Shown: positions 7,830 to 16,392 of the stretch, piece by piece
Numbering within the stretch: position 1 is the first letter of the stretch
Layout: every line of letters begins with the position of its first letter
Origin: Rhodococcus_G sp042879035
Lineage (GTDB): Bacteria > Actinomycetota > Actinomycetes > Mycobacteriales > Mycobacteriaceae
Direction of reading: 5' to 3'
DNA length: 64,000 nucleotides
NCBI RefSeq assembly: GCF_042879035.1
Contig: NZ_JBIAOU010000011.1
Coordinates: forward strand, 1 to 64,000
The notes under the pieces: model-generated
Told to the model about the DNA's origin: nothing
Database searches by the model: none
The model's input: only the letters and a program-made list of their open reading frames with translations
Program-made: the position numbers and the translations under genes

Positions 7830-8705
7830 TCAGAAGCTGTGTTCCTCCGCGGGGAACGTGCCCGCCCGGACCTCGGCGGCATAGGCGGTGGCCGCACCCC
7901 GCAACTCGTCGCCCACGGCGGCGAACCGCTTGACGAACTTGGCGGTCCTGCCGCTGGTGAAGCCTGCCATGTCCTGCCAGACCAACACCTGGGCGTCACA
8001 TTCCACACCCGCGCCGATGCCGACGGTCGGGATGGTCAGCTTGCGAGTGACCTGCCCGGCCAGCTCGGCGGGCACCATCTCCATGACCACGGAGAACGCC
8101 CCTGCCTCCTGGACGGCGATCGCGTCGGCCACGAGTTGCTCGGCGCCGTCCCCACGCCCCTGGACGCGGAAGCCGCCGAGGCTGTTGACCGACTGCGGGG
8201 TGAATCCGATGTGCGCCTGGACCGGGATGCCGGCGGCGGTCAGGGCCGCGATCTGCGGGGCGACGCGTTCGCCGCCCTCCAGCTTCACCGCGTGCGCCTG
8301 GCCCTCCTTCATGAAGCGGAAGGCGGTCTCGAGTGCCTGCTGCGGCGACGCCTCGTAGCTGCCGAACGGCAGGTCGGCGATCACCAGGGCGTGCGGGGCG
8401 CCGCGGACCACGCCGCGGACCAGGGGAAGCATCTCGTCCACGGTGACCGGGACCGTGGTGTCGTAGCCGTACACGACGTTCGCGGCGGAATCGCCCACGA
8501 GCAGTACCGGGATGCCGGCCTCGTCGAAGATCCGGGCGGTGGAGTAGTCGTAGGCGGTCAGCTCCGCCCAGCGCTGTCCCTCGGCCTTCATGGCCTGCAG
8601 GTGGTGGGTGCGGATCTTGGTGCGCCGGACCGGCTGGGTCGGTGCACCGCCGTACACGGGAGCGTTCTCAGACGCAGGGTTCTCAGACGCAGGGTTCTCG
8701 GACAT
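7830..8705 (-). CDS. panB: 3-methyl-2-oxobutanoate hydroxymethyltransferase (ketopantoate hydroxymethyltransferase)
   Basis: 291 residues. First step of pantothenate synthesis: transfers a hydroxymethyl group from methylenetetrahydrofolate to 2-oxoisovalerate. Family motifs visible are HHLQAMKAEGQRWAELTAYD, LVGDSAANVVYGYDTT, the metal-site region LPFGSYEAS, VKLEGG and the proton-donor region AHIGFTPQSV. The ATG at 8705 follows an AAAGGGGC site; a longer frame to 8852 is unsupported. The N-terminus carries a short NPASE tandem (see findings) ahead of the conserved domain. M. tuberculosis also places panB beside a Hip1-type gene. Confidence 0.95.
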   Translation of the reverse strand: MSENPASENPASENAPVYGGAPTQPVRRTKIRTHHLQAMKAEGQRWAELTAYDYSTARIFDEAGIPVLLVGDSAANVVYGYDTTVPVTVDEMLPLVRGVVRGAPHALVIADLPFGSYEASPQQALETAFRFMKEGQAHAVKLEGGERVAPQIAALTAAGIPVQAHIGFTPQSVNSLGGFRVQGRGDGAEQLVADAIAVQEAGAFSVVMEMVPAELAGQVTRKLTIPTVGIGAGVECDAQVLVWQDMAGFTSGRTAKFVKRFAAVGDELRGAATAYAAEVRAGTFPAEEHSF

Positions 8706-8825
8706 CAGTGCCCCTTTCGTGCCTCGAGGCCCAGTGCGGGTCCCCGGGTTGTGGGTGATGACACCGCCAGTCTGCCACCGTCGCGCCCGGTCGCGACGGT
8801 GCAGTTCGTCACACCCCGGACGTCG

Positions 8826-8871
8826 GATCGGGCAGGATCGGCCCCGGGCCACGGGGCTGTACTGCCCGATC
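8826..8871. repeat. Hairpin repeat, copy 1, flanking the DUF559 remnant
   Basis: GATCGGGCAG (8826-8835) pairs with CTGCCCGATC (8862-8871), and an inner GCCCC/GGGGC pair (8841-8845 with 8853-8857) extends it. The segment GGCAGGATCGGCCCCG is identical to bases in the second copy at 9537-9552. Confidence 0.6.
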
Positions 8872-8873
8872 GA

Positions 8874-9488
8874 TCATCGGCGGGTCGCCAACGCGGCCAG
8901 GATCTGATCGCGCACCCCGTCGGGATCGCACCGGAGTTGGTGCCAGGTGAACCGCAGGACGTGCCAGCCGCGTTGACGAGCACGTTCTGCCGCTTCGCGT
9001 CGCGGTTGAACCGGTCGACGTCGCGGTGCCAGGCCCAGCCGTCCACCTCGATCGCGATCCGGGCGTCGGTGAACGCCACGTCGATCTCGTATCCGCAGCT
9101 GGTCACGTGCGGTCGCCAACCCGTCAGCCCCCACGACCGCAGGAGCTGCAACAGCATCCTCTCGGCCTCGCTGTGCCCACCGGCTCCGGCGGAGTGCAGG
9201 AGCTGCGCTGCCGCCCGCGCGCCCGTACGACCCCTGTTCCGTTCGTGCACCGCTACGAGGACGGGGAGTGTCGTGTGCCGCTGCAACGCGCGGTCCGTCA
9301 ACGCAGCGCCGTCGCGGAGTTCGACGGCTGATTCGAGCACCGTCAGGGGAAGTTCGGTGACACGCAGACCGCGCACGGTGCCGACGTCCGCCCAGTGCAG
9401 GTCTCGGCGACGGACGAGTGATCCCGGTGGCGCCGAACACGACACCGTCCTGCTTCGCCATCGTCGTGTGTACGGAGACGGGGATCAT
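8874..9488 (-). pseudogene. DUF559 / VSR-like endonuclease-domain protein, frameshifted and N-terminally truncated
   Basis: The minus strand encodes a DUF559 C-terminal domain (AERMLLQLLRSWGLTGWRPH, then YEIDVAFTDARIAIEVDGWAWH with the restriction-like D and E-x-D residues), but it is split between frames. Around 8968-8974 one base appears missing: the frame reads KRQNVLVN, then similarity resumes in another frame as GWHVLRFTWHQL up to the stop at 8874. A second break lies near 9417-9428, joining an upstream fragment (IPVSVHTTMAKQDGVVFG) to LVRRRDLHWADVGTVRGL. Intact relatives are usually about 280-300 residues; only about 205 codons remain, so the N-terminus is also lost. A single break could be a sequencing slip, but two breaks plus truncation favour a decayed gene. 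Confidence 0.7.
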
Positions 9489-9536
9489 GCCGGATTGGAC
9501 GTGGTCGACCGCACGGCCGGTTCCGATCGTCGGTTC

Positions 9537-9573
9537 GGCAGGATCGGCCCCGAGATCCGGGGCAGATCCTGCC
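9537..9573. repeat. Hairpin repeat, copy 2, flanking the DUF559 remnant
   Basis: GGCAGGATC (9537-9545) pairs with GATCCTGCC (9565-9573), with an inner GCCCC (9547-9551) / GGGGC (9559-9563) pair around a 7-base loop and one G/A mismatch between the two stems. It shares its left arm and inner stem with copy 1. Confidence 0.6.
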
Positions 9574-9612
9574 CGACCTGGGCGTTCGGCGGCCCGTGGC
9601 ACCATCGTCCAC

Positions 9613-11163
9613 ATGCGTAGGAGGACTCCCGCGGCGGTCGTCGCGGGCATCGTGGTGTCGGTGGTCGTGGCCGGTTGCTCGGGTGGCGACACCGCGGATC
9701 CGGTGGCCGAGCCGGTGCCGACCCCCGCGGCCGGGCCGGTGCCGGCGGGGCTGGAGTCGTTCTACTCCCAGTCGGTGCAGTGGGGATCGTGCGCCGACTT
9801 CGCGACCGACGGTCCGCTCCCGGGCCGACTCGAGTGCGCGTACGTGACGGTGCCGGTCGACTACGACGACCCGACCGGGGCGACGGCGCAGATCGCCATC
9901 TCGCGCCGCGCGGCGTCCGGCGACCGGATCGGGTCGCTGCTGGTCAATCCGGGTGGTCCGGGGGCGTCGGGGCTGTCGCTGGCGACGACCGCCGACGGCA
10001 CCGACCTCGCCGACCGTTTCGACGTGATCGGGTTCGATCCGCGCGGGGTCGGCGCGTCCACCCCCCAGATCCGGTGCCTGACCGACGCCGAGTTCGACGC
10101 GGACCGCGCCGACCCGAAGGTGGACATGAGCCCCGCCGGGATCGCCCACGCCGAGGACGTCAACGCCGACTACGCCGCCACGTGTGCGGACCGGATGGGG
10201 TCGGACTTCCTGGCCCACGTCGGCACCCGGGAGGTCGTCCGGGACATGGACGTGATCCGCGCTGTGCTCGGCGACCCGCAACTGACCTATCTCGGCTTCT
10301 CGTACGGCACCCGGCTCGGGACGACCTACGCCGAGACCTTCCCCGGGAACGTGCGGGCGATGGTGCTCGACGGTGCCATCGATCCCGAACAGGATCCGGT
10401 CGAGGAGACGGTGCTGCAGGCGGCCGGGTTCCAGCAGGCCTTCGACGACTTCGCCGCGGACTGCGCGACGACCGCGTCGTGCCCGTTGGGCGCGGATCCG
10501 GGTCAGGCGGTGGCCCGGTTCCGGGCGCTGGTCGATCCGCTGATCGACCGGCCCGCCGCGACGACGGATCCCCGCGGCCTCGGCTACCAGGACGCGATCA
10601 CCGGCGTCCAGCAGGCGCTGTACTCACCGCAACTGTGGGGCGCACTGCGCAGCGGGCTGAACGCGCTCGCGCAGGGGCGCGGCGACGCGCTGCTGATGCT
10701 CGCCGACCAGTACCAGGGCCGGGACGACGACGGGGCGTACAGCAACATCAACGACGCGTTCAACGCGATCCGGTGTGTGGACGATCCTCCGGTGACCGAC
10801 CGTGCGGTCGCGGCGGCCGGGGACGAGGCGTACCGCCGGGCGGCGCCGTTCCTCGACGACGGTCTCGGCACGGGCGCCGCTCCGCTCGACGCGTGTGCCT
10901 TCTGGCCGGTGGCGCCGACCGCCGAGCCGCACACGGTGGACGCGTCCGGGCTGCCGCGGATGGTGGTGGTCTCGACGACGCAGGATCCGGCGACGCCGTA
11001 CCAGGCCGGTGTCGACCTGGCGAAGCAGCTGGGCGCGGCGCTGATCACCTACCGCGGAACGCAGCACACCGTGGCCCTGAACGGGGTCTCGTGCGTCGAC
11101 GACGCGGTCGTGGCCTACCTGACCGATCTGACCGATCCGGGTGCTGACCTCACGTGTTCGTAA
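9613..11163 (+). CDS. Secreted lipoprotein alpha/beta hydrolase, Hip1/CaeA-like (tripeptidyl aminopeptidase family)
   Basis: 516 residues. The signal peptide ends in a lipobox (VVAGC, Cys at about 21), so it should be anchored outside the membrane. The catalytic domain has the oxyanion motif NPGGPGASG, DPRGVG, and the nucleophile elbow GFSYGTRLG with Ser230; the C-terminal TAP-like region contains VVSTTQDPATPYQ (acid residue) and GTQHTVAL (His). The six-cysteine pattern suits an exported protein. Position next to panB and glnA2 and the length match M. tuberculosis Hip1 (Rv2224c), a cell-envelope serine protease; orthology is inferred from context and motifs. Start ATG at 9613. Confidence 0.88.
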   Translation: MRRRTPAAVVAGIVVSVVVAGCSGGDTADPVAEPVPTPAAGPVPAGLESFYSQSVQWGSCADFATDGPLPGRLECAYVTVPVDYDDPTGATAQIAISRRAASGDRIGSLLVNPGGPGASGLSLATTADGTDLADRFDVIGFDPRGVGASTPQIRCLTDAEFDADRADPKVDMSPAGIAHAEDVNADYAATCADRMGSDFLAHVGTREVVRDMDVIRAVLGDPQLTYLGFSYGTRLGTTYAETFPGNVRAMVLDGAIDPEQDPVEETVLQAAGFQQAFDDFAADCATTASCPLGADPGQAVARFRALVDPLIDRPAATTDPRGLGYQDAITGVQQALYSPQLWGALRSGLNALAQGRGDALLMLADQYQGRDDDGAYSNINDAFNAIRCVDDPPVTDRAVAAAGDEAYRRAAPFLDDGLGTGAAPLDACAFWPVAPTAEPHTVDASGLPRMVVVSTTQDPATPYQAGVDLAKQLGAALITYRGTQHTVALNGVSCVDDAVVAYLTDLTDPGADLTCS

Positions 11164-11176
11164 CCAATCCGGGCAT

Positions 11177-11192
11177 GTAACACAGATTTAAC
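11177..11192 (+). promoter_or_regulatory. Weak GlnR-like half site upstream of glnA2
   Basis: GTAAC, six bases, TTAAC. This keeps the spacing of the actinobacterial GlnR pattern GTNAC-n6-GAAAC but the second box is degenerate. It is 24 bases from the glnA2 start. Confidence 0.2.
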
Positions 11193-11215
11193 GCACTGTG
11201 CCTACTCTCGCGTGC

Positions 11216-12556
11216 ATGGATCGCCAAAAGGAATTCGTGCTCCGCACACTCGAGGAGCGCGACATTCGGTTCGTCCGGCTGTGGTTCACCGATGTCCTCG
11301 GCTACCTCAAGTCGGTGGCGATCGCCCCGGCCGAACTCGAGGGTGCCTTCGCCGAGGGCATCGGCTTCGACGGCTCGGCCATCGAGGGCTTCTCCCGGGT
11401 GTCGGAGGCCGACACGGTCGCCATGCCCGACCCGTCGACCTTTCAGATCCTGCCGTGGGAGCACAAGGACGGCCGGCAGCACTCGGCGCGCATGTTCTGC
11501 GACATCGCGATGCCGGACGGCACACCGTCCTGGGCGGATCCGCGTCACGTGCTGCGGCGTCAGCTGAGCAAGGCCGGCGACCTCGGGTTCAGCTGCTACG
11601 TGCACCCCGAGATCGAGTTCTTCCTGCTGGAGAACGGCCCGATGGACGGGACGCCGCCGATCCCCGCGGACTCCGGCGGCTACTTCGACCAGGCCGTGCA
11701 CGATTCGGCGCCGAACTTCCGCAGGCACGCCATCGACGCGCTCGAGCAGATGGGCATCTCCGTCGAGTTCAGCCACCACGAGACCGCGCCCGGACAGCAG
11801 GAGATCGACCTGCGGTACGCGGACGCGCTGTCCATGGCGGACAACGTCATGACGTTCCGGTACGTGGTCAAGGAGGTGGCGCGGAACGAGGGTGTGCGGG
11901 CCAGCTTCATGCCGAAGCCGTTCGCCGAGCACGCCGGTTCCGCGATGCACACCCACATGAGCCTGTTCGAGGGCGAGAACAACGCCTTCCACAATCCCGA
12001 CGATCCGATGCAGCTGTCGGAGACCGGCAAGGCGTTCATCGCGGGCATCCTCGAGCACGCGAACGAGATCAGTGCGGTGACCAACCAGTGGGTGAACTCC
12101 TACAAGCGGCTGGTGCACGGCGGTGAGGCCCCGACGGCGGCGTCGTGGGGGCCGTCGAACCGGTCCGCGCTGGTGCGGGTGCCGATGTACACCCCGAACA
12201 AGGCGTCGTCGCGGCGCGTCGAGATCCGCAGCCCCGACTCCGCCTGCAACCCCTACCTGGCGTTCGCGGTCCTGCTCTCCGCCGGGTTGCGGGGCATCGA
12301 GAAGGGCTACGCCCTGCCGCCCGAGGCCGAGGACGACGTGTGGTCGCTGACCGCCGCGGAGCGTCGGGCCATGGGGTACAAGGAGCTGCCGGGCAGCCTC
12401 GGCGAGGCGCTCGCGGAGATGGAGCGGTCCGAGCTGGTCGCCGAGACGCTCGGTGAGCACGTCTTCGACTTCTTCCTGCGCAACAAGCGCCGGGAGTGGG
12501 AGGAGTACCGCAGCCAGGTGACGCCGTTCGAGCTCAAGAGCTCCCTGGGGCTGTAG
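11216..12556 (+). CDS. glnA2: Glutamine synthetase type I-like, GlnA2
   Basis: 446 residues, starting MDRQKEFVLRTLEERDIRFV, the same start and length as M. tuberculosis GlnA2. Glutamine-synthetase signatures: GFDGSAIEGF, the metal-binding HPEIEFFL, FMPKPFAEHAGSAMHTHMSL and NRSALVRVP. It makes glutamine (or related gamma-glutamyl amides) from glutamate, ATP and ammonia. At the position of the adenylylated Tyr in GlnA1 (DLYELPPEE) this protein has DDVWSLTAAE, so it lacks the modifiable Tyr and should escape GlnE. No Shine-Dalgarno sequence is evident; a GTG 18 bases upstream is an alternative. It ends 7 bases before glnE. Confidence 0.93.
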   Translation: MDRQKEFVLRTLEERDIRFVRLWFTDVLGYLKSVAIAPAELEGAFAEGIGFDGSAIEGFSRVSEADTVAMPDPSTFQILPWEHKDGRQHSARMFCDIAMPDGTPSWADPRHVLRRQLSKAGDLGFSCYVHPEIEFFLLENGPMDGTPPIPADSGGYFDQAVHDSAPNFRRHAIDALEQMGISVEFSHHETAPGQQEIDLRYADALSMADNVMTFRYVVKEVARNEGVRASFMPKPFAEHAGSAMHTHMSLFEGENNAFHNPDDPMQLSETGKAFIAGILEHANEISAVTNQWVNSYKRLVHGGEAPTAASWGPSNRSALVRVPMYTPNKASSRRVEIRSPDSACNPYLAFAVLLSAGLRGIEKGYALPPEAEDDVWSLTAAERRAMGYKELPGSLGEALAEMERSELVAETLGEHVFDFFLRNKRREWEEYRSQVTPFELKSSLGL

Positions 12557-12563
12557 CACGACG

Positions 12564-15500
12564 ATGGTCAAGCCACCCACCGCCCGGTCCACGATTCCCG
12601 GTGTCGGCCGACTCGGCCTGGTCGAACCGACCGCGCCGGGCGAGCTCGCGACCCTCGGATGGGTCAACGCCGAGAGCATCGAGCTGCTGTGGTCGCTCTC
12701 GCGGGCCGCGAACGCGGACCTGGCGTTGCGGACCCTGGTCCGCATCCGGGACGGACTGGGCGAGGACGGCTGGGCCGAACTGGACGCCGGGCTGCGCACC
12801 GACACCGGGCTGCGCGGTCGGCTGTTCGGCGTGATCGGGGCGTCGAGCGCGCTCGGTGACCATCTCGCCTCGGATCCGACGATCTGGCCGCTGCTGCGCG
12901 GCGACGTCATGCTGCCGACCCGCAAGGAACTCACGGACGAGCTGCTCGCGGCGGTCCGTGCGGTCCCCGACCCGTCGGCGTCGGAGACCAACCTCGTCTA
13001 CCGCGCCGCCGTCACCGGACCGGATGCCGTGCAGGCGCTGCGCCGCACCTACCGGAACCAGATGCTGCTGCTCGCGGCGGCCGACCTGGCCGCCGTCGTC
13101 GAGAACGAGCCCGTGCTGCCGTACCAGACGGTCGGGCGCCAACTGTCGGACATGGCGGACGCCGCGCTGACCGCGGCCCTCGCCGTCGCCGTGGCCACCA
13201 TCCATCCGGACGGCCCGTGCGAGTCGCGCCTCGCGGTCATCGCGATGGGCAAATGCGGTGCGCGCGAACTGAATTACGTCAGCGACGTCGACGTCGTGTT
13301 CGTCGCGGAGCCCGCCGACTCCTGCGCCAGCCGTCTGGCCGGGGAGCTGATGCGCATCGGATCGTCCGCATTCTTCGAGGTGGACGCGGCCCTGCGGCCG
13401 GAGGGCAAACGCGGCGAACTGGTCCGCACGCTGGACTCGCACATCGCCTACTACAAGCGGTGGGCGAAGACGTGGGAGTTCCAGGCGCTGCTCAAGGCGC
13501 GTCCGGCCACCGGCGACCTCGAACTGGGGCAGCGGTACGTGGACGCGCTCAACCCGATGGTGTGGACCGCGGCCGAGCGGGAGGACTTCGTTCCCGAGGT
13601 GCAGGCGATGCGCCGCCGGGTCGAGGAGATGGTGCCGCCGGAGCTGCGGGAACGCGAGATCAAACTCGGCCGCGGCAGCCTGCGGGACGTCGAATTCGCC
13701 GTGCAGCTCCTGCAACTCGTGCACGGCCGGGCCGACGAGTCGTTGCGGGTGCAGAGCACCATCGACGCGTTGACCGCGCTCGCGGCGGGAGGGTACGTCG
13801 GTCGTGACGACGCCGCCAACCTCACCGCGTCGTACGAGTTCCTCCGGCTGATCGAGCACCGGCTGCAGCTGCAGAAACTCAAGCGGACGCACACGTTGCC
13901 GCCCGCCGACGACGAGGAGGGCCTGCGCTGGCTGGCGCGGGCCGCGCACATGCGCCCCGACGGCCGCACCGACTCGCTCGGCGTCCTCAATGCCGAGATC
14001 AAGCGCAACGCCCACCGCATCCGGCGGCTGCACGCCAAGCTCTTCTACCGCCCGCTGCTCGAATCCGTTGCGCGGCTGGACAAGGAGGCGCTGCGGCTGA
14101 GCCCGGACGCCGCCGTCCGGCAGCTCGCCGCACTCGGGTACGCGGCGCCGGAGAACGCGCTCGGCCACCTCAAAGCCTTGACGTCGGGGGCGTCGCGCAA
14201 GGGCCGGATCCAAGCGCTGCTGCTGCCGACCCTGCTCGAATGGCTCAGCGACACACCGGATCCCGATGCCGGCCTGCTGGCCTACCGGCGACTGTCGGAC
14301 GCGATGATGGACGCCGAGTGGTACCTGCGCATGCTGCGCGACGAGGGTGCCGTCGCGCAGCGGCTGATGATCGTGCTCGGGTCCTCGGCCTACCTGCCCG
14401 ACCTGCTGATCAAGGCGCCGGACGTGCTGCGGCTGTTCGCCGACGGCCCGACCGGTCCGCGCCTGCTCGACGTCGACCCCGTGGACGTCACGCGGGGGAT
14501 CCTCGCGTCCTCGGCGCGCTACGACGACCCCACGCGCGCGGTCGGGGCGGCGCGGTCGTTGCGCCGTCACGAGCTGGCGCGCGTCGCATCCGCGGACGTG
14601 CTCGGCATGCTCGACGTCCCGCAGGTCTGCCGGGCACTGTCGTCGGTGTGGGCGGCGGTGCTCGGCGCCGCACTCGCCGCAGTGATCCGGGCCAGCGAGG
14701 CCGAGATGGGGGAGAGCGCACCGGCGTCGCTGGCGGTGATCGGCATGGGTCGCCTCGGCGGCGGTGAACTCGGTTACGGCTCGGACGCCGACGTGCTGTT
14801 CGTGTGCGAACCGAGGCCGGGGGCCGACGAGACCCGAGCGGTCAAGTGGGCCAACATGGTTGCCGACCGGGTGCGCGCGCTGCTCGGCGCTCCGAGTACG
14901 GATCCGCCGCTCGAGGTCGACACCGGCCTGCGGCCCGAGGGGCGTAACGGGCCCGTGGTGCGGACGTTGGCGTCGTATCAGGCCTACTACCGTCAGTGGG
15001 CGCAGGCGTGGGAGATCCAGGCGCTGCTGCGTGCCCACGCCATCACCGGCGACGAGGACCTCGGGCTTCGCTTCCTGCACATGATCGACGAGTTCCGGTA
15101 TCCCGAGGGTGGAGTGTCCGAGACCGCGGTCCGCGAGATCCGGCGGATCAAGGCGCGGGTGGACTCCGAACGACTTCCCCGGGGCGCGGATCCCGCCACG
15201 CACACCAAGCTCGGCCGCGGCGGACTCGCCGACGTCGAGTGGACCGTCCAGCTGATCCAGCTGCGGCACGCGCACGAAGTGCCTGCGCTGCACAACACGT
15301 CGACACTCGAGTCTCTCGACGCGATCGGGACGGCGGAGCTGCTCGCCGAGACCGATGTCGAACTGCTCCGCGACGCCTGGCTCACCGCGACGAAGGCGCG
15401 CAACGCGCTGGTGCTGGTGCGCGGTAAGCCGACCGACCAGTTGCCGGGGCCGGGGCGGGTGCTGTCCGCGGTCGCGCAGGTCGCGGGTTGGCCCGGCGGG

Positions 15501-15581
15501 GACGCGAACGAGTTCCTCGACAACTACATGCGGGTCACTCGGCGGGCAAAAGCTGTGGTGGAGAAGGCATTCGGTGGCTGA
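12564..15581 (+). CDS. glnE: Bifunctional glutamine synthetase adenylyltransferase / adenylyl-removing enzyme
   Basis: 1005 residues, close to the usual actinobacterial length. Two nucleotidyltransferase domains are visible: the N-terminal one has VSDVDVVFVAEP near residue 250, the C-terminal one YGSDADVLFVCEP near residue 735, each with paired aspartates; each is followed by a helical bundle carrying the KLGRGSLRDVEF / KLGRGGLADVEW motif. The enzyme adds and removes AMP on a Tyr of GlnA1 in response to nitrogen status. It follows glnA2 by 7 bases, so the two are co-transcribed; its substrate gene glnA1 lies about 7 kb downstream on the opposite strand. A 1209-codon antisense frame here is a GC artefact. 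Confidence 0.95.
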   Translation: MVKPPTARSTIPGVGRLGLVEPTAPGELATLGWVNAESIELLWSLSRAANADLALRTLVRIRDGLGEDGWAELDAGLRTDTGLRGRLFGVIGASSALGDHLASDPTIWPLLRGDVMLPTRKELTDELLAAVRAVPDPSASETNLVYRAAVTGPDAVQALRRTYRNQMLLLAAADLAAVVENEPVLPYQTVGRQLSDMADAALTAALAVAVATIHPDGPCESRLAVIAMGKCGARELNYVSDVDVVFVAEPADSCASRLAGELMRIGSSAFFEVDAALRPEGKRGELVRTLDSHIAYYKRWAKTWEFQALLKARPATGDLELGQRYVDALNPMVWTAAEREDFVPEVQAMRRRVEEMVPPELREREIKLGRGSLRDVEFAVQLLQLVHGRADESLRVQSTIDALTALAAGGYVGRDDAANLTASYEFLRLIEHRLQLQKLKRTHTLPPADDEEGLRWLARAAHMRPDGRTDSLGVLNAEIKRNAHRIRRLHAKLFYRPLLESVARLDKEALRLSPDAAVRQLAALGYAAPENALGHLKALTSGASRKGRIQALLLPTLLEWLSDTPDPDAGLLAYRRLSDAMMDAEWYLRMLRDEGAVAQRLMIVLGSSAYLPDLLIKAPDVLRLFADGPTGPRLLDVDPVDVTRGILASSARYDDPTRAVGAARSLRRHELARVASADVLGMLDVPQVCRALSSVWAAVLGAALAAVIRASEAEMGESAPASLAVIGMGRLGGGELGYGSDADVLFVCEPRPGADETRAVKWANMVADRVRALLGAPSTDPPLEVDTGLRPEGRNGPVVRTLASYQAYYRQWAQAWEIQALLRAHAITGDEDLGLRFLHMIDEFRYPEGGVSETAVREIRRIKARVDSERLPRGADPATHTKLGRGGLADVEWTVQLIQLRHAHEVPALHNTSTLESLDAIGTAELLAETDVELLRDAWLTATKARNALVLVRGKPTDQLPGPGRVLSAVAQVAGWPGGDANEFLDNYMRVTRRAKAVVEKAFGG

Positions 15582-15662
15582 GCCTCGCGTTCGTACGGTG
15601 TAAGACGAAATCTGCTGCGTAGTACCGGTTTTCACGGAACGGGTATGTCCGGGGGTAATCCT

Positions 15663-15734
15663 CCCGCTGTCAGTGCGGGCATCGCCCGGGATTCTTCGAT
15701 GCGTCGCCGACGAGCGCCGTCGGCCGGAGAATCC
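15663..15734 (+). promoter_or_regulatory. Structured leader ahead of the NlpC/P60 gene
   Basis: Two hairpins lie between glnE and the NlpC/P60 start. The first is CCCGC (15663-15667) with GCGGG (15675-15679). The second is GGATTCT (15689-15695) with AGAATCC (15728-15734), with an inner GCCGAC/GTCGGC pair (15706-15711, 15719-15724). The second stem ends directly against the ribosome site TGGAGG (15735-15740). I do not recognise a known riboswitch class. Confidence 0.4.
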
Positions 15735-15750
15735 TGGAGGAATCCGCCAG

Positions 15751-16344
15751 ATGTCGAAGCACCGGAAGCCCCGCAGCAGCCGAACGTCGCGCACGGTTCG
15801 TGGCCTCGTCGTCGCCACCGCGATCACCGCGGGTGTGCTGGCACTGCCCGCCGCCCCCGCGTCCGCGGCGCCCGTCACCATCCCCGGGGTCGGCACCGTC
15901 GAGGTTCCGTGGCTTCCGCCGGTGCCGCAGGGGTCGGCGCCCCAGAGTCCGGCGCCCGCAGTGCCCGAGAGCGTGGTGCCGAAGGTACCCGCGCCGCTGT
16001 ACACCCACGGGCAGCGGGCGCTCGACGCCGCGCTGTCCAAGCTGGGCGCACCGTACGTGTGGGGCGCAGCCGGACCGGACTCCTTCGACTGCTCCGGCCT
16101 GGTCCAGTGGGCGTACAGGCAGGCCGGTGTCTCGGTCCCGCGCACCACGTACGACCAGGTCAAGGGTGGCAGTCCCGTTGGTCGCGGGGACCTGCAGCCC
16201 GGCGACGTGGTGCTGTTCAGCGGCGCCGAACACGTCGGCCTCTACGCGGGCGACGGCATCGTCGTCCACGCGCCGACGAGCGGGCAGCCCGTCAAACGCG
16301 CACCGCTGGACTCGATGCCGTTCTTCGCGGCGCGCCGGTACTGA
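15751..16344 (+). CDS. Secreted NlpC/P60 peptidoglycan endopeptidase (RipD/RipB-like size)
   Basis: 197 residues. Sec signal peptide to about residue 39 (hydrophobic core, PASAAP cleavage region), a Pro-rich spacer (VTIPGVGTVEVPWLPPVPQ) and a C-terminal NlpC/P60 domain: YVWGAAGPDSFDCSG holds the catalytic Cys, EHVGLYAGDG the His, and the third polar residue is His in GIVVHAPT. It should cleave stem peptides (D-Glu to diaminopimelate) in the wall. ATG preceded by CTGGAGG at 7-10 bases. It shares its linker motif with the homologue at 57124. The structured leader suggests post-transcriptional control. Confidence 0.9.
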   Translation: MSKHRKPRSSRTSRTVRGLVVATAITAGVLALPAAPASAAPVTIPGVGTVEVPWLPPVPQGSAPQSPAPAVPESVVPKVPAPLYTHGQRALDAALSKLGAPYVWGAAGPDSFDCSGLVQWAYRQAGVSVPRTTYDQVKGGSPVGRGDLQPGDVVLFSGAEHVGLYAGDGIVVHAPTSGQPVKRAPLDSMPFFAARRY

Positions 16345-16392
16345 GGTCGCGGGGGTCGTAGACTGCGTTCACGCCGCGAGGAAGGACCGTCC

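Noticed and set aside
15601..15750. Second c-di-AMP riboswitch ahead of the NlpC/P60 gene at 15751
   Set aside because: The GGGTGAATC and CGAACCCGTCAGCTAAC blocks present at 57000 are absent; only two simple hairpins remain.
12534..16163. 1209-codon open frame antisense to glnE and the NlpC/P60 gene
   Set aside because: The opposite strand encodes full-length GlnE with both catalytic domains. The antisense translation is Arg/Gly/Val-rich without motifs, a common product of high GC third positions.
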